DNA of 64,000 bases from an uncultured Oscillospiraceae bacterium. GTDB taxonomy: Bacteria > Bacillota > Clostridia > Oscillospirales > Acutalibacteraceae. The notes under the pieces are model-generated. The model had not been told where the DNA came from. It worked only from the letters and a program-made list of their open reading frames with translations, and ran no database searches. A program made the translations under genes and the position numbers. Below, piece by piece: positions 55,352-64,000 of this stretch (positions within the stretch are counted from its first letter, which is position 1; every line of letters starts with the position of its first letter). The DNA lies in contig UQKB01000001.1 in assembly GCA_900541565.1 (NCBI GenBank), forward strand, positions 62,001 through 126,000, in the 5' to 3' direction.

Positions 55352-56083
55352 GTGAAGAAAGGACAAATGCTGCTGTTCTTTTTGACTGTTTTAATGCTGA
55401 TGATTTTAACGGGCTGCACGGGAGAAAAAGTTGTGTCCAACGATAATCTGTGGAAATCTGCTATGGCCGATGCGGTTTTCAGCGAAGATGCAGAAGTTCA
55501 TAAACTGGTTACCCTGACAAGGGAAGATCCTCACGTAATTTGGGACGACGCCGGGAAACGGGTGCTGCTGCTGAGCTGGCACAACTATGACGACAAATGC
55601 GCACCCGGCAGTTCCATCAAGCAGGAATATGGAGATATCTGGGCCACTTCCGCCGGTGAAATGCAGGCATGGTATGCAGAAAACCATGCAGAGGTGGAAA
55701 ATTGGAACCTGCGATTTGCCCAGTTGCTTGGCGTTCATGAAGATGAAGGATATACCCGGTTCAGCGCCTTTTGGGTAGCACCGGAGGACGTTATACGCCC
55801 GGCGTATATTACGGATGTGACAAAGCAAATGAAAAACGATTATACTGCCGTAGCAGATGAAACATATACATATAAAGAATGGTTCGATAAAAATATCCTT
55901 TGGTCTTACTTTGAAAGCGATTATCCCTGGACACGGCTTGGTTATACCTATGACTGGAGCGGTGGGGAATCGGAGTATGGTCTGACGGAGTTTTTGGTTT
56001 CCGACGGCAGTAAAACCGAAATTGCATTTACCTGCTCCACAGAGGAATTTGTGGATTGGCTTAGAGTGCAGCTGCAATCGTGA
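55352..56083 (+). CDS. Predicted lipoprotein, unknown function
   Basis: A 243-residue protein with a lipoprotein signal (residues 1-21, lipobox LTGC). The mature domain is rich in Trp, Tyr and Asp, with stretches such as RVLLLSWHNYDD and YDWSGGESEYGLTEF, suggesting a compact extracellular domain; I do not know the family. It starts at GTG 55352 with GGAG 11 bases upstream. It lies ahead of the DUF6485 and transporter genes on the same strand. Confidence 0.7.
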   Translation: MKKGQMLLFFLTVLMLMILTGCTGEKVVSNDNLWKSAMADAVFSEDAEVHKLVTLTREDPHVIWDDAGKRVLLLSWHNYDDKCAPGSSIKQEYGDIWATSAGEMQAWYAENHAEVENWNLRFAQLLGVHEDEGYTRFSAFWVAPEDVIRPAYITDVTKQMKNDYTAVADETYTYKEWFDKNILWSYFESDYPWTRLGYTYDWSGGESEYGLTEFLVSDGSKTEIAFTCSTEEFVDWLRVQLQS

Positions 56084-56120
56084 TAGAGAAGACCACAGCA
56101 AACAGAAAGGAAAGAAAACG

Positions 56121-56318
56121 ATGGAAAACAAATGTGACAATAACCGGGACTGCCCCTGCACCTACGACTGCCCACGGCATGGAAAATGCTGTGCCTGTGT
56201 AGCCCACCACCGTGACCATGATGAGGGGGTTCCGGGCTGCTTCTTTTCCAAAAAGGCGGAGGCCACCTATGACCGGAGTATCAGGGCGCTGGCTATAGAT
56301 CACGGTATTATCAAATAG
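56121..56318 (+). CDS. DUF6485-like cysteine-rich small protein
   Basis: A 65-residue protein with six cysteines in NRDCPCTYDCPRHGKCCAC and a further Cys in PGCFF, followed by KAEATYDRSI. This pattern, with CPRHGKCC and GCFF, matches small DUF6485 proteins of Clostridia, probably metal-binding. ATG 56121 has AAAGGAAAG upstream. Function is unknown. Confidence 0.75.
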   Translation: MENKCDNNRDCPCTYDCPRHGKCCACVAHHRDHDEGVPGCFFSKKAEATYDRSIRALAIDHGIIK

Positions 56319-56551
56319 AGAAGCAATACGGGATGATGGTAAAAGAAGAAATTAAAGGAACAAAATAAGCCGGTGTTGCTGACGCAGCTGGGTACCCCCA
56401 GCAAAAGCCATCGCGCTTGCTGTCACAGGAAATATTATCCTGCATTTCTTTATGACTTCCTGCGGTATTTCCTGTCTGCAGCCGAAGTCGGCTTTGTCCG
56501 CCAACCAATGGGGGATGCTGGATTAAAGATTTTTAAGAAGGAGTGAACAGT
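56319..56551 (+). other. Intergenic region before the transporter fusion
   Basis: One plus-strand frame is open for about 65 codons up to a TGA at the ribosome site of the next gene, but it lacks a start codon and any recognised similarity. I see no promoter or terminator of quality. Confidence 0.35.
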
Positions 56552-59500
56552 GTGAATCACACCAAAACAAAAATATCGGCAGTCCTCCTCTGTGTTGTGA
56601 GTTTGTTGAGTCTGCTGCTTGGCGGCTGTGCCGAAGAACAACAGGAACAGATCACCAATATCCGTCAGTTGGATGGAAAAAGCATTGGAGTAATGACCGG
56701 CTCGACTTTTGACCAGTATACAGACCAATTTATCCATGATGCGAAAAAGGAATATTACAACGCCTATGCAGATCTGGCCTTGGCAGTTCAACAGGGGAAA
56801 ATTTCCGCATTTTTAATGGATGAACCTATGGCGCGGGTACTGTGTCAAGAGAATGCGGGGATTACTTATCTTGCGGATTATCTGACCGAAGACGGCTACG
56901 CCTTTGCTTTTCCAAAAGACGAAGATGGCGCCCGGCTGCGGGATCAGATGAACGAATTTCTGGCAAAGTGCAAAACAGACGGCACGCTGGAAGAAATTGA
57001 AACGATATGGTTTGGAACAAATGAAAGCCTGAAGACCGTTGCGGACTGGACCGCATTGCCTGCCCAAAACGGTACCGTGGACTTTGCTGCCAAAATTGGC
57101 AGCGCCCCGTTTGCCTACGTAAAAGATAACCGGACAGTAGGCTATGACGTGGACATTATCATTCGCTTCTGCCAGGAATACGGCTATGGACTCAATATAC
57201 ATAATGTGGAAGTGGCATCCTTTATCTCTGGTATTGAGACCGGAAAATACGACCTGGGTGCCGCCGGCTTTACAGTGACGGAAGAGCGGGCCGAAAGCAT
57301 GTATTTTTCTGATCCGGATTATTCCGGCGGCATCGTGGCCGTGGTGGCGCAGACCGATCAGGGCCAGACCCGTTTTCAAACGCTACAGGATTTTTCCGGC
57401 GCTGAGGTCGGCGCGGTTACAGGCACAACCCATGACCAAATTTTGGATAATGTGGTCAGCGGTGTTCATTATAACTATTATGATGACTTTTCTTCCCAAT
57501 TACTGGCGCTGCAGACAGGGACTCTGGATGCGATTATAACAGATAAGCCCATTGCCCAGCTGGCCATTGCCCGGCAGCCCAATTTGGCAATTTTTCCGGA
57601 AACAGTAGCGCCCGACAGCTATGGCCTGGCTTTGGCAAAGAACAGCCCGCTTACGGACCAGGTCAGTTCCATCATAGAGCAATATCAGGCGGATGGAACG
57701 CTGGAAGCCTTACAGGAAAAATGGTTCAGTGCAGATGAAAGTCAGAAGGTAATTGACGTAGGGGAGTATGACGCACCCAACGGCACCCTGCATTATTTCC
57801 ACGATTCCACATTGGAACCCATGAGCTATGTGGGTGGGAACGGTCAATCCCTGGGATATGAGGTGGAACTGGTTTACCTTATCGCAAAGGAATTGGGAAT
57901 GGAGCTGGAGATTACGCAGGGGGCTTTTAACGCTCTGATCCCCATGCTCACCAGCGGCAGGGCAGATATTGCTTCCGGCTCTATCAGTATTACGCAGGAG
58001 CGCAGAGAAAGCATTGATTTTGCTACCGCCCATTACACCGGCGGCACGGTCATGCTGGTTCGAAGCGAAGATATGGGCGTAGCAGTGAAGGCGGAGAATA
58101 CAAACTTCTGGACCGGAATCTCCGACAGCTTTTATAAAAATTTTATTGAGGAAAACCGGTGGCAAATGATTCTCTCCGGGTTGGGTGTCACCTTTGTTAT
58201 CTCCATTTTTTCGGCTTTGTTTGGTACAGTTCTGGGTTTTGGGCTGTGTTTTATACGCCGCAGCCGCAGCCGGGTAGCTGCCGGAATCACAGCGGCTTTT
58301 ATCCGCCTGATCCAGGGGATTCCAGTACTGGTGCTGCTGATGGTTTTGTTCTATGTAATATTTGCCAGCACCACATTAGACGGTATCTTTGTAGCCATTA
58401 TCGCCTTTTCCATCAACTTTGCGGTGTATGTGTCTGAAATGATCCGCACCGGAATCAACGCGGTGGATACCGGGCAATGGGAGGCTGCCGCCGCTATTGG
58501 CTTTGGCCGGGTGAAAACCTTTACCAAAATTATTGCGCCCCAGGCAGCGCGGCATATTTTGCCTGTTTACAAGGGCGAGTTTATCTCTATGGTAAAAATG
58601 ACCTCTGTGGTGGGGTATATTGCGGTGCAAGATCTAACCAAGGTGACCGATATTATCCGCAGCCGTACTTTCGAGGCTTTTTTTCCGCTGATTGTAACGG
58701 CAATTATTTACTTTCTGCTGGCATGGGGGCTGACTTTGCTGCTGGGAATTGTGGAAAAGAAAATTGATCCCAAACGCCGCAGGAAAAAGATAAAAGGAAT
58801 GGTCGCGGGTCTGGAAGCGGGGGCGGATCCACAAACGGATAGAACCGCCGTACAGGAAAAAGAACCAATTATTACCGTGTCGCACTTAAAAAAGGTCTAC
58901 TCCAACGTAACACCCCTGAAAGATGTCAGCACGAAAATCTGCAAAGGAGAGGTCATCTCTATCATTGGTCCCTCCGGTACAGGAAAAAGCACCCTGCTGC
59001 GCTGCCTTAATCGGCTGGAAACACCGACAGACGGGCAAATTCAGGTGTTTGGAACAGAGGTTACCAACGCCAAAACGGCAGAATTGAATGCTGTGCGCCG
59101 CCACATGGGAATGGTGTTTCAAAGCTTTAACCTTTTTGCGCATTTAACCGTGATTGAAAACATTATGCTTGGTCCGGTGGAGCTGCTGGGCTGTACGCGG
59201 CAACAGGCATATGCACAGGGCATGCAGATGCTCAGAAGCGTGGGACTGGCAGAGAAGGCTCTGAACTACCCGGATGAACTGTCCGGCGGGCAGAAACAGC
59301 GTGTTGCCATTGCCCGGACCTTGGGTATGCAGCCGGAAATCGTGCTGTTTGACGAACCTACCAGTGCGTTGGATCCCACAATGGTAGGTGAAGTGCTTTC
59401 GGTTATCCGAAATTTAGCCAACCAGGGGTTGACCATGCTGATTGTTACACACGAAATGAAATTTGCAAGGGACGTTTCCTCACGGGTTTTCTATATGGAT

Positions 59501-59953
59501 GAAGGCATCATTTACGAGGAAGGCACACCGCAGCAGATATTTGAAGCGCCGAAAACCGACCGCTGCCGCGCCTTTGTCAAACGCCTGAAAACGTTCCATT
59601 ATGAAATACACGCAAGAACGTTTGATTTTATTGGTGCGGCGACCGAAATAGACAACTTTGCCCGCAAGCAGCTGCTGGGAGCACAGCAGTCCTTGAAATA
59701 CCAGCAAATATTTGAGGAATTGTGTGTTGCCGCCATTTTGCCAAGCCTGCCGGACGGCGGCTGGACGCTGTCCTTTGATGCCGCCTGCCATGAAGACGGC
59801 AGTGCGTGTGAAGCCGTTATCCGCTGGCAGGGTGTTTCCTTCAATCCTTTGACACAGGGGGACGAATTAAGTGTAAAATTGGCCGTTGCCAGAACCAAAG
59901 AAAGTTTTTATGCTTATGACGGCGGCGTCAATACCATAACTATTATTTTTTAA
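56552..59953 (+). CDS. Amino-acid ABC transporter fusion with degenerate RsbW-like tail
   Basis: A single 1133-residue chain. It begins with a lipoprotein signal (lipobox LGGC, residue ~26). Then come SBP_bac_3 material: a lobe-2-like segment (40-160, GKSIGVMTGST), a complete domain (172-395) and a lobe-1-like segment (400-510). A HisM-type permease (535-740) with EAAAAIGFGRVK is followed by an ABC ATPase (772-1012; GPSGTGKST near 804, LSGGQKQRVAIA near 910, VLFDEPTSALD). The last ~115 residues resemble an RsbW-type HATPase (IFEELC, FNPL, YDGGVNTITI) but lack the N box and G boxes. GTG 56552 is chosen because AAGGAG lies eight bases upstream. Confidence 0.9.
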   Translation: MNHTKTKISAVLLCVVSLLSLLLGGCAEEQQEQITNIRQLDGKSIGVMTGSTFDQYTDQFIHDAKKEYYNAYADLALAVQQGKISAFLMDEPMARVLCQENAGITYLADYLTEDGYAFAFPKDEDGARLRDQMNEFLAKCKTDGTLEEIETIWFGTNESLKTVADWTALPAQNGTVDFAAKIGSAPFAYVKDNRTVGYDVDIIIRFCQEYGYGLNIHNVEVASFISGIETGKYDLGAAGFTVTEERAESMYFSDPDYSGGIVAVVAQTDQGQTRFQTLQDFSGAEVGAVTGTTHDQILDNVVSGVHYNYYDDFSSQLLALQTGTLDAIITDKPIAQLAIARQPNLAIFPETVAPDSYGLALAKNSPLTDQVSSIIEQYQADGTLEALQEKWFSADESQKVIDVGEYDAPNGTLHYFHDSTLEPMSYVGGNGQSLGYEVELVYLIAKELGMELEITQGAFNALIPMLTSGRADIASGSISITQERRESIDFATAHYTGGTVMLVRSEDMGVAVKAENTNFWTGISDSFYKNFIEENRWQMILSGLGVTFVISIFSALFGTVLGFGLCFIRRSRSRVAAGITAAFIRLIQGIPVLVLLMVLFYVIFASTTLDGIFVAIIAFSINFAVYVSEMIRTGINAVDTGQWEAAAAIGFGRVKTFTKIIAPQAARHILPVYKGEFISMVKMTSVVGYIAVQDLTKVTDIIRSRTFEAFFPLIVTAIIYFLLAWGLTLLLGIVEKKIDPKRRRKKIKGMVAGLEAGADPQTDRTAVQEKEPIITVSHLKKVYSNVTPLKDVSTKICKGEVISIIGPSGTGKSTLLRCLNRLETPTDGQIQVFGTEVTNAKTAELNAVRRHMGMVFQSFNLFAHLTVIENIMLGPVELLGCTRQQAYAQGMQMLRSVGLAEKALNYPDELSGGQKQRVAIARTLGMQPEIVLFDEPTSALDPTMVGEVLSVIRNLANQGLTMLIVTHEMKFARDVSSRVFYMDEGIIYEEGTPQQIFEAPKTDRCRAFVKRLKTFHYEIHARTFDFIGAATEIDNFARKQLLGAQQSLKYQQIFEELCVAAILPSLPDGGWTLSFDAACHEDGSACEAVIRWQGVSFNPLTQGDELSVKLAVARTKESFYAYDGGVNTITIIF

Positions 59954-59973
59954 AAGAGAAAGGGGTAAATAAA

Positions 59974-60408
59974 GTGGTCTGGATACATATCAAAAAAATG
60001 GGCGTATTACTGCTGGCGGTGCTGCTGTTATCCGCCACATTGCTGTTTTCCGGTTGTGGGCAGGAAGCAGAAAAAACGACCGAGATGGTCTACAACGTGT
60101 ATTTTGGTTTAAATGATGCGGATACCGGCAAACAGGAAGTCACCATGGAAGATGCGTCGGCCTATATCCGAAGCGTTATTGAAAGCTACGGTTACGGGTA
60201 TACTGAACACCGCACGTATGGTGCATACACAGAAGACGGTGTAAGCAAGGGGAACGATACATTGGTCTATATGCTCACCTTTGTGGAGGAAGAAAATATC
60301 AAAAAAATATCTGACCAGGTTATCGAACATCTGAATCTGGCATCTGTTCTTTGCCAGAAGGAAGAAATGGAATATACGTTCTTTGTTGGCGAAGAAAAAC
60401 AGAACTGA
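59974..60408 (+). CDS. Small predicted lipoprotein (DUF3574-like)
   Basis: A 144-residue protein starting at GTG 59974 with AAAGGGG upstream. The signal peptide ends in the lipobox FSGC near residue 27. The mature part, beginning VYNVYFGLNDADTG and later GVSKGNDTLVYML, resembles DUF3574-type extracytoplasmic domains, but the match is by eye only. It sits between the transporter fusion and the STAS gene on the same strand, so it may be an accessory sensor of the locus. Confidence 0.7.
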   Translation: MVWIHIKKMGVLLLAVLLLSATLLFSGCGQEAEKTTEMVYNVYFGLNDADTGKQEVTMEDASAYIRSVIESYGYGYTEHRTYGAYTEDGVSKGNDTLVYMLTFVEEENIKKISDQVIEHLNLASVLCQKEEMEYTFFVGEEKQN

Positions 60409-60461
60409 TGGAAGGCAAGTGATGCTTAAACCATAAAGAAAAGAAATTTGGAGGTTTTAAT

Positions 60462-60758
60462 ATGAACATTGAAAAAACGGTAGAAGGCTCTACCCTGAAC
60501 ATTTCCCTGGGAGGCAGGCTTGACACCACCACGGCGCCCCAGTTGAAAGCAGAGCTTGAGCAGTCTATCGACGGCGTGCAGGAGCTGAATTTGGATTTTA
60601 CAGCGCTGGAGTACCTCTCTTCCGCCGGTCTTCGGGTTATTTTGTCCGCCCAGAAGGTGATGAACAGGCAGGGGAAAATGGTGATCCGACATGTTAATGA
60701 AACCATTATGGAAGTGTTCGAGGTTACCGGCTTTGTCGATATCCTCACCATTGAATAA
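60462..60758 (+). CDS. STAS-domain anti-sigma factor antagonist
   Basis: A 98-residue single STAS domain of the SpoIIAA/RsbV type. GRLDTTTAPQLKAEL is the opening motif, and the phosphorylatable serine lies in YLSSAGLRVIL near residue 56. The C-terminal EVFEVTGFVDILTIE is characteristic of clostridial members. It normally binds an RsbW-type kinase. The nearest candidate partner here is the degenerate RsbW-like tail of the transporter fusion. GGAGG lies seven bases before the ATG. Confidence 0.95.
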   Translation: MNIEKTVEGSTLNISLGGRLDTTTAPQLKAELEQSIDGVQELNLDFTALEYLSSAGLRVILSAQKVMNRQGKMVIRHVNETIMEVFEVTGFVDILTIE

Positions 60759-60880
60759 GAGGTGCAGGTTAAGCCGCCCGGATTGGGCGGAAAAAGGAAT
60801 AGGAAAAGCCATAAAAAAGTCCAAGATATAAGGAAACGCGGACGATAAAAAATAAAACATGACATAAGGAGGACTACAAG

Positions 60881-63061
60881 ATGAGGGAAAAAAGATTTTT
60901 GGGGGTAGGGAGACGGCTGCTGGCAATTGGCATGGCATTTGCCGTATGTGCACAGATCATGCTGCTTTCCGTAACAACTGCAGCGGCATAGGAGATACCC
61001 TATAGTTATGCAAAATCCTACACAGATGAAGAAACGGGTATTACCTATTTTGACATCTGCAATGGAAGCGCGCAAAACCGTCCCACGGCAGAGAAAGACG
61101 TGATGAAGGCAGCCATTCAATATGGCGATACGCTGCAAAACTGGTCCAAGGTAGCGTATGACATCATTGGAAGTAATAAAAACAATTACTCTCCTTACGG
61201 CAGTGACTCCTTCAGCAAATGCTGGGGAAACAGCAATCCAACGTATTTTGATATGGTAAGCGAGCTGTGCAAAACCGATGAAGGAATGATCAAAGGCTCA
61301 CGAAAAAAAGACAGCAGCTACCGGACCGGACTTCAGGTGGGCTATTCCCTGTCGGATGCAAAGGATGCCATGTATAACATACCCGTTTATTTGAGAAATG
61401 GAGATGTTAAGGCCTCAAATATCCAAAAATACAGCGATGTGCCCATACTGGACGATGACAGCAACAGACTGGTCCTGTATGATTTTGTAGGCAACCTGGA
61501 AAAATACGGTGGCACACATAAATATCATTATAATGTTTTCGGCCTGGTTTTTTATGATTTGGAATTTTGCCCGATCAAGGATGAAGACGCCGTTTATTTT
61601 TCAACACCCATGGAGGAAATGCTGCAAAGTACCAGCGAAGAAGTGGCAAGCTGCGACGGCTTTAAATTGGCGACGAACACAAGCCAGGGAATCGCCGTTA
61701 CCACTTTGAGCAATGACTCCGGCCAGGAGATGACAATGGAGGTTGGAAACGAAGTAACGTATTCCCAGTCGCTTAGCAATAGTTTTGAAGAGACGAGCGG
61801 AGCAACCTACGGGCAGGAAATTGGTGCAATGATCCATTTTGGTAATGATTCGAGTAAGGTGCAGGGGGAATTATCTTTAGGCTTCAGCTTTGAAGAAATG
61901 TACGAGAAAGCCTACGGCTCGGCAGAAGAGAATGGAAAAGAGGAAACGTCCACTTCCTCTATCAGCTATCCTGTGCCGGCATATTCCACTGTTTCTGTCA
62001 GCAAAAATGTATCTGAAAAAAATATTTCCATTGATTATAAGCAGGCAGTTGCTATAAAATACAAAACTGCCGTTGTGGCAATCCGCGGCGGATTTTACGA
62101 TGACAACGCTGCGGTGCTGGATGTAAAGGGTTACGAGCAAGCGACGCTTTCTACTGTTTTTGGTGCGGTTAACCAGAACAATGAGTCAAACGGAACGACA
62201 GATGATTCCATTGCTGCGTTGAAAAACCGGTATGATACATATAAAAAAGATGGCAACAACAACATTGAAAAGAAAGCGTATACCCTTCAAACAAAGAAAG
62301 AAGCTGGTAAGAGCGGTACAGAAACGCTTTCCAGGGCACTGAACTGGGCTGAGATTGAGAAGCAATCGTATGGAATAAAATCACTCATTGACAATCTGAA
62401 CAATAAAAGCCATACGTTGAGTACCGTTAATGCAACGATGACAGGCAAAGAGATTATGACAGAATACCATAGCTCCGACCCCGTGGTTACCAACCCATTA
62501 AAAAGTATAAAAGTATATAAGGATTCTCTGCTGAAGAGAGCCGTTACTACGGAAAATATAACGGTGGGAAAGGATTTGGCCTTTTCCGGATATATACTGG
62601 AGGGCTTTTTCGAGGATGGCGCGACGCAATATCCGGACTTTGATGCCACGAAAGGGTATTGGATTCTGACTGACGCAAAAGGAAATGAAATAGAGAGCTC
62701 GGATATAGCAGAGCTGGTCACAGACGGTGGAAATAACCAGAGGCTGAAAGCGAATAAGGCGGGAACGGTATATGTTAAATATGTGATTTCAGAGGATGAG
62801 GAAGACGGTTATTATTATTTTGATGCGCCGTCTGCCAGTGCAAAGCAGATAAAAAACAGCGATTTGAAATCAATCCCGTTTATTCGTGTTTCTATCCATA
62901 ATAATGATGCAGAAACATTTGCAGCATCTATGTTTTCCGGAGATAATCCCGGATTGATTGCAATTATTGTTGTAGTTGTCCTGATTATTGCCGCTGTGGT
63001 GTTTGTAATAATTAAAAGAAAAAGGGCAGCTGCCAAAGATACAATTCTGAAGGGCGATTGA
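60881..63061 (+). pseudogene. Membrane-anchored aerolysin/ETX-like protein with in-frame amber codon
   Basis: A perfect AAGGAGG precedes ATG 60881. The first 36 codons encode a signal peptide ending TTAAA; codon 37 is TAG (60989-60991). The same frame then stays open for 690 codons. Residues ~280-375 are Ser/Thr-rich beta sequence ending in SYPVPAYSTVSV, like ETX/MTX2 aerolysin-fold proteins. A Big-like domain (about 550-660) and a transmembrane helix with KRKR (690-715) follow. A CAG-to-TAG change would explain the stop; readthrough is possible. The downstream ATG 61100 has no good ribosome site. Confidence 0.75.
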
Positions 63062-63062
63062 T

Positions 63063-63539
63063 ATGCTGACATTTGAGATAATGCTTTTATGCACCGCGCT
63101 GCTATTGGCACCGGTTTTCATTGCATTCCGAAACATGCTGCAGCAGCGGGACAGTATGTTTTTACAAATGCTGCTGGGATATACCGTGTGCTATTTTATG
63201 AAAAATTTTTATGCGCTTGTAAATCGGGCAGTAAATGGGATTGAAAATGATGGGCTGGAAATGGATTTGATTGCCATGCTGGGCACCATTTTTTTCCTGA
63301 TTGCCGCCGAGTTTTGTCTTTGCCATTTGTCTGAGGGATGCAAAAGCCGAAAGGGTACCTCTAAAAAAATGCTGCAGGTGTTTTTGCTTGTGGGAACGAT
63401 AGCGATGGTGATGGAAGGGGTTGCAGGTGCGTTAGAAAACCAAATTCTCTTCATAGCTTGTTATCTGGTATCTGTCTTTTGTATTTATGCGGTTACAATC
63501 AAGACAAGAACCAAAGCGAAAGACGCAAAGAAGTTTTAA
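63063..63539 (+). CDS. Five-helix membrane protein, unknown function
   Basis: A 158-residue protein with about five hydrophobic helices (2-23, 35-54, 68-90, 103-125 and 127-148) and a Lys-rich cytoplasmic tail. It starts one base after the stop of the aerolysin-like gene and ends 19 bases before the PrsW-like gene, so the three are likely co-transcribed. I do not recognise the family; cysteine residues occur in several helices. Confidence 0.7.
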   Translation: MLTFEIMLLCTALLLAPVFIAFRNMLQQRDSMFLQMLLGYTVCYFMKNFYALVNRAVNGIENDGLEMDLIAMLGTIFFLIAAEFCLCHLSEGCKSRKGTSKKMLQVFLLVGTIAMVMEGVAGALENQILFIACYLVSVFCIYAVTIKTRTKAKDAKKF

Positions 63540-63558
63540 GACAGAATGAGGTGCATTT

Positions 63559-64000
63559 ATGGTAGAAATAGAACACATTTTTATTGCACTGGCTTCCCCA
63601 TTATTTGTTTTTTGTTTTGTAATGGAAAAGGAGGAGCGGCGCCATTTGCTTGCACTGTTAGCAGGGTTTGGCGCGGCACTCCTTGCAGGATACATCAATT
63701 CCTATTTTGCTGTGCTTTTCCAGATGACGGGAAGTGAGGCTGTACAGAATCTTACTCCAATTGTGGAGGAACTGTTAAAAATGCTTCCTGTTTTATTCTT
63801 TGCAGAAGCCTTTGCGCAAAACAGAAAACAAATTATAACCGTTGCCATAGAAATTGGGCTTGGCTTTGCTGTTTTGGAAAATTGCAGTTACTTGGTTACA
63901 TATGGCTCGGAGAGCCTGCTTTTTTCCGTTGTCCGCGGCCTGGCAACCGGGGTCCTGCACCCGTTATGCACCCTGGTCGCCGGGATTGGCATTTGTTTGC
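63559..64000 (+). CDS. PrsW-like membrane protease (partial)
   Basis: The N-terminal 147 residues of a multi-helix protein that runs off the window. The motifs PIVEELLKMLP, GLGFAVLENCSYL and VLHPLCT match the EExxK, ExN and histidine motifs of the PrsW glutamic protease family. In B. subtilis, PrsW cleaves an anti-sigma factor in the membrane. GAGGTG lies five bases before ATG 63559. Its place beside a STAS gene fits a signalling role but does not prove it. Confidence 0.82.
   Translation, partial: MVEIEHIFIALASPLFVFCFVMEKEERRHLLALLAGFGAALLAGYINSYFAVLFQMTGSEAVQNLTPIVEELLKMLPVLFFAEAFAQNRKQIITVAIEIGLGFAVLENCSYLVTYGSESLLFSVVRGLATGVLHPLCTLVAGIGICL

Noticed and set aside
56380..56545. Remnant coding frame ending before the transporter fusion
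   Set aside because: It has no start codon, no ribosome site and no recognisable similarity. It is kept only as a note on the intergenic region.
60989..60991. TAG read as pyrrolysine
   Set aside because: TAG is used as a plain stop in several housekeeping genes of this window, no pyrrolysine genes are visible, and a CAG-to-TAG change is simpler.

Overview
The window looks like a chromosomal segment of an anaerobic, moderate-GC member of the Clostridia. Signs of this are the oxygen-independent ribonucleotide reductase (nrdDG), the [FeFe]-hydrogenase maturation set (hydE, hydG, hydF and a TM1266-type regulator), type III glutamine synthetase, GTP-type PEP carboxykinase, strong AGGAGG ribosome sites and classic TTGACA/TATAAT promoters. 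Placement below class level is not possible from sequence alone.

Positions 1-29900 are mostly housekeeping. In order: an ABC exporter pair; nrdDG with NrdR-type operator boxes; a run alr-polA-arginine/tyrosine phosphatase-rimI-tsaD; pckG behind a near-consensus promoter; ymdB; a fakA/DAK2 protein; recG; convergent sbcDC; a D,D-carboxypeptidase; a DUF1275 membrane protein; and a five-gene split glutamate synthase operon (amidotransferase, FMN synthase core, ferredoxin, FAD oxidoreductase, GXGXG subunit). Divergent from that operon is glnN, whose short leader holds an intrinsic terminator and a mutually exclusive ANTAR-type hexaloop hairpin. Together glnN and the glt operon form a GS/GOGAT ammonium-assimilation locus.

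Positions 32500-37000 hold the hydrogenase maturation operon (regulator-hydE-hydG-hydF, minus strand). Its roughly 200-nt leader ends in a terminator whose 5' arm can instead pair with an upstream leader segment, so it looks like an undescribed attenuator. Positions 37046-52170 carry ruvCAB, glmM, an RNA methyltransferase, the ecfA1-ecfA2-ecfT energising module, truA, a DUF5711 protein, cvpA, a CDP-alcohol phosphatidyltransferase, a ClpE-like unfoldase and a seven-tRNA array (Gly, Arg, His, Lys, Gln, Val, Gly). A separate tRNA-Val lies near 37.9 kb.

From the end of the tRNA array onward the character changes. Positions 52390-54730 are an AT-rich minus-strand island (two GNAT acetyltransferases, a small membrane protein, a membrane-anchored metallophosphoesterase) that looks acquired. 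Positions 55067-64000 are the most unusual part: small lipoproteins; a single roughly 1133-residue protein that joins substrate-binding lobes, amino-acid permease, ABC ATPase and a degenerate RsbW-like domain; a STAS anti-sigma-factor antagonist; a membrane-anchored protein with an aerolysin/ETX-like beta region, interrupted by an in-frame amber codon just after its signal peptide; a five-helix membrane protein; and a PrsW-like protease running off the edge. Taken together this suggests an envelope-sensing or partner-switching locus that I cannot match to a described system.
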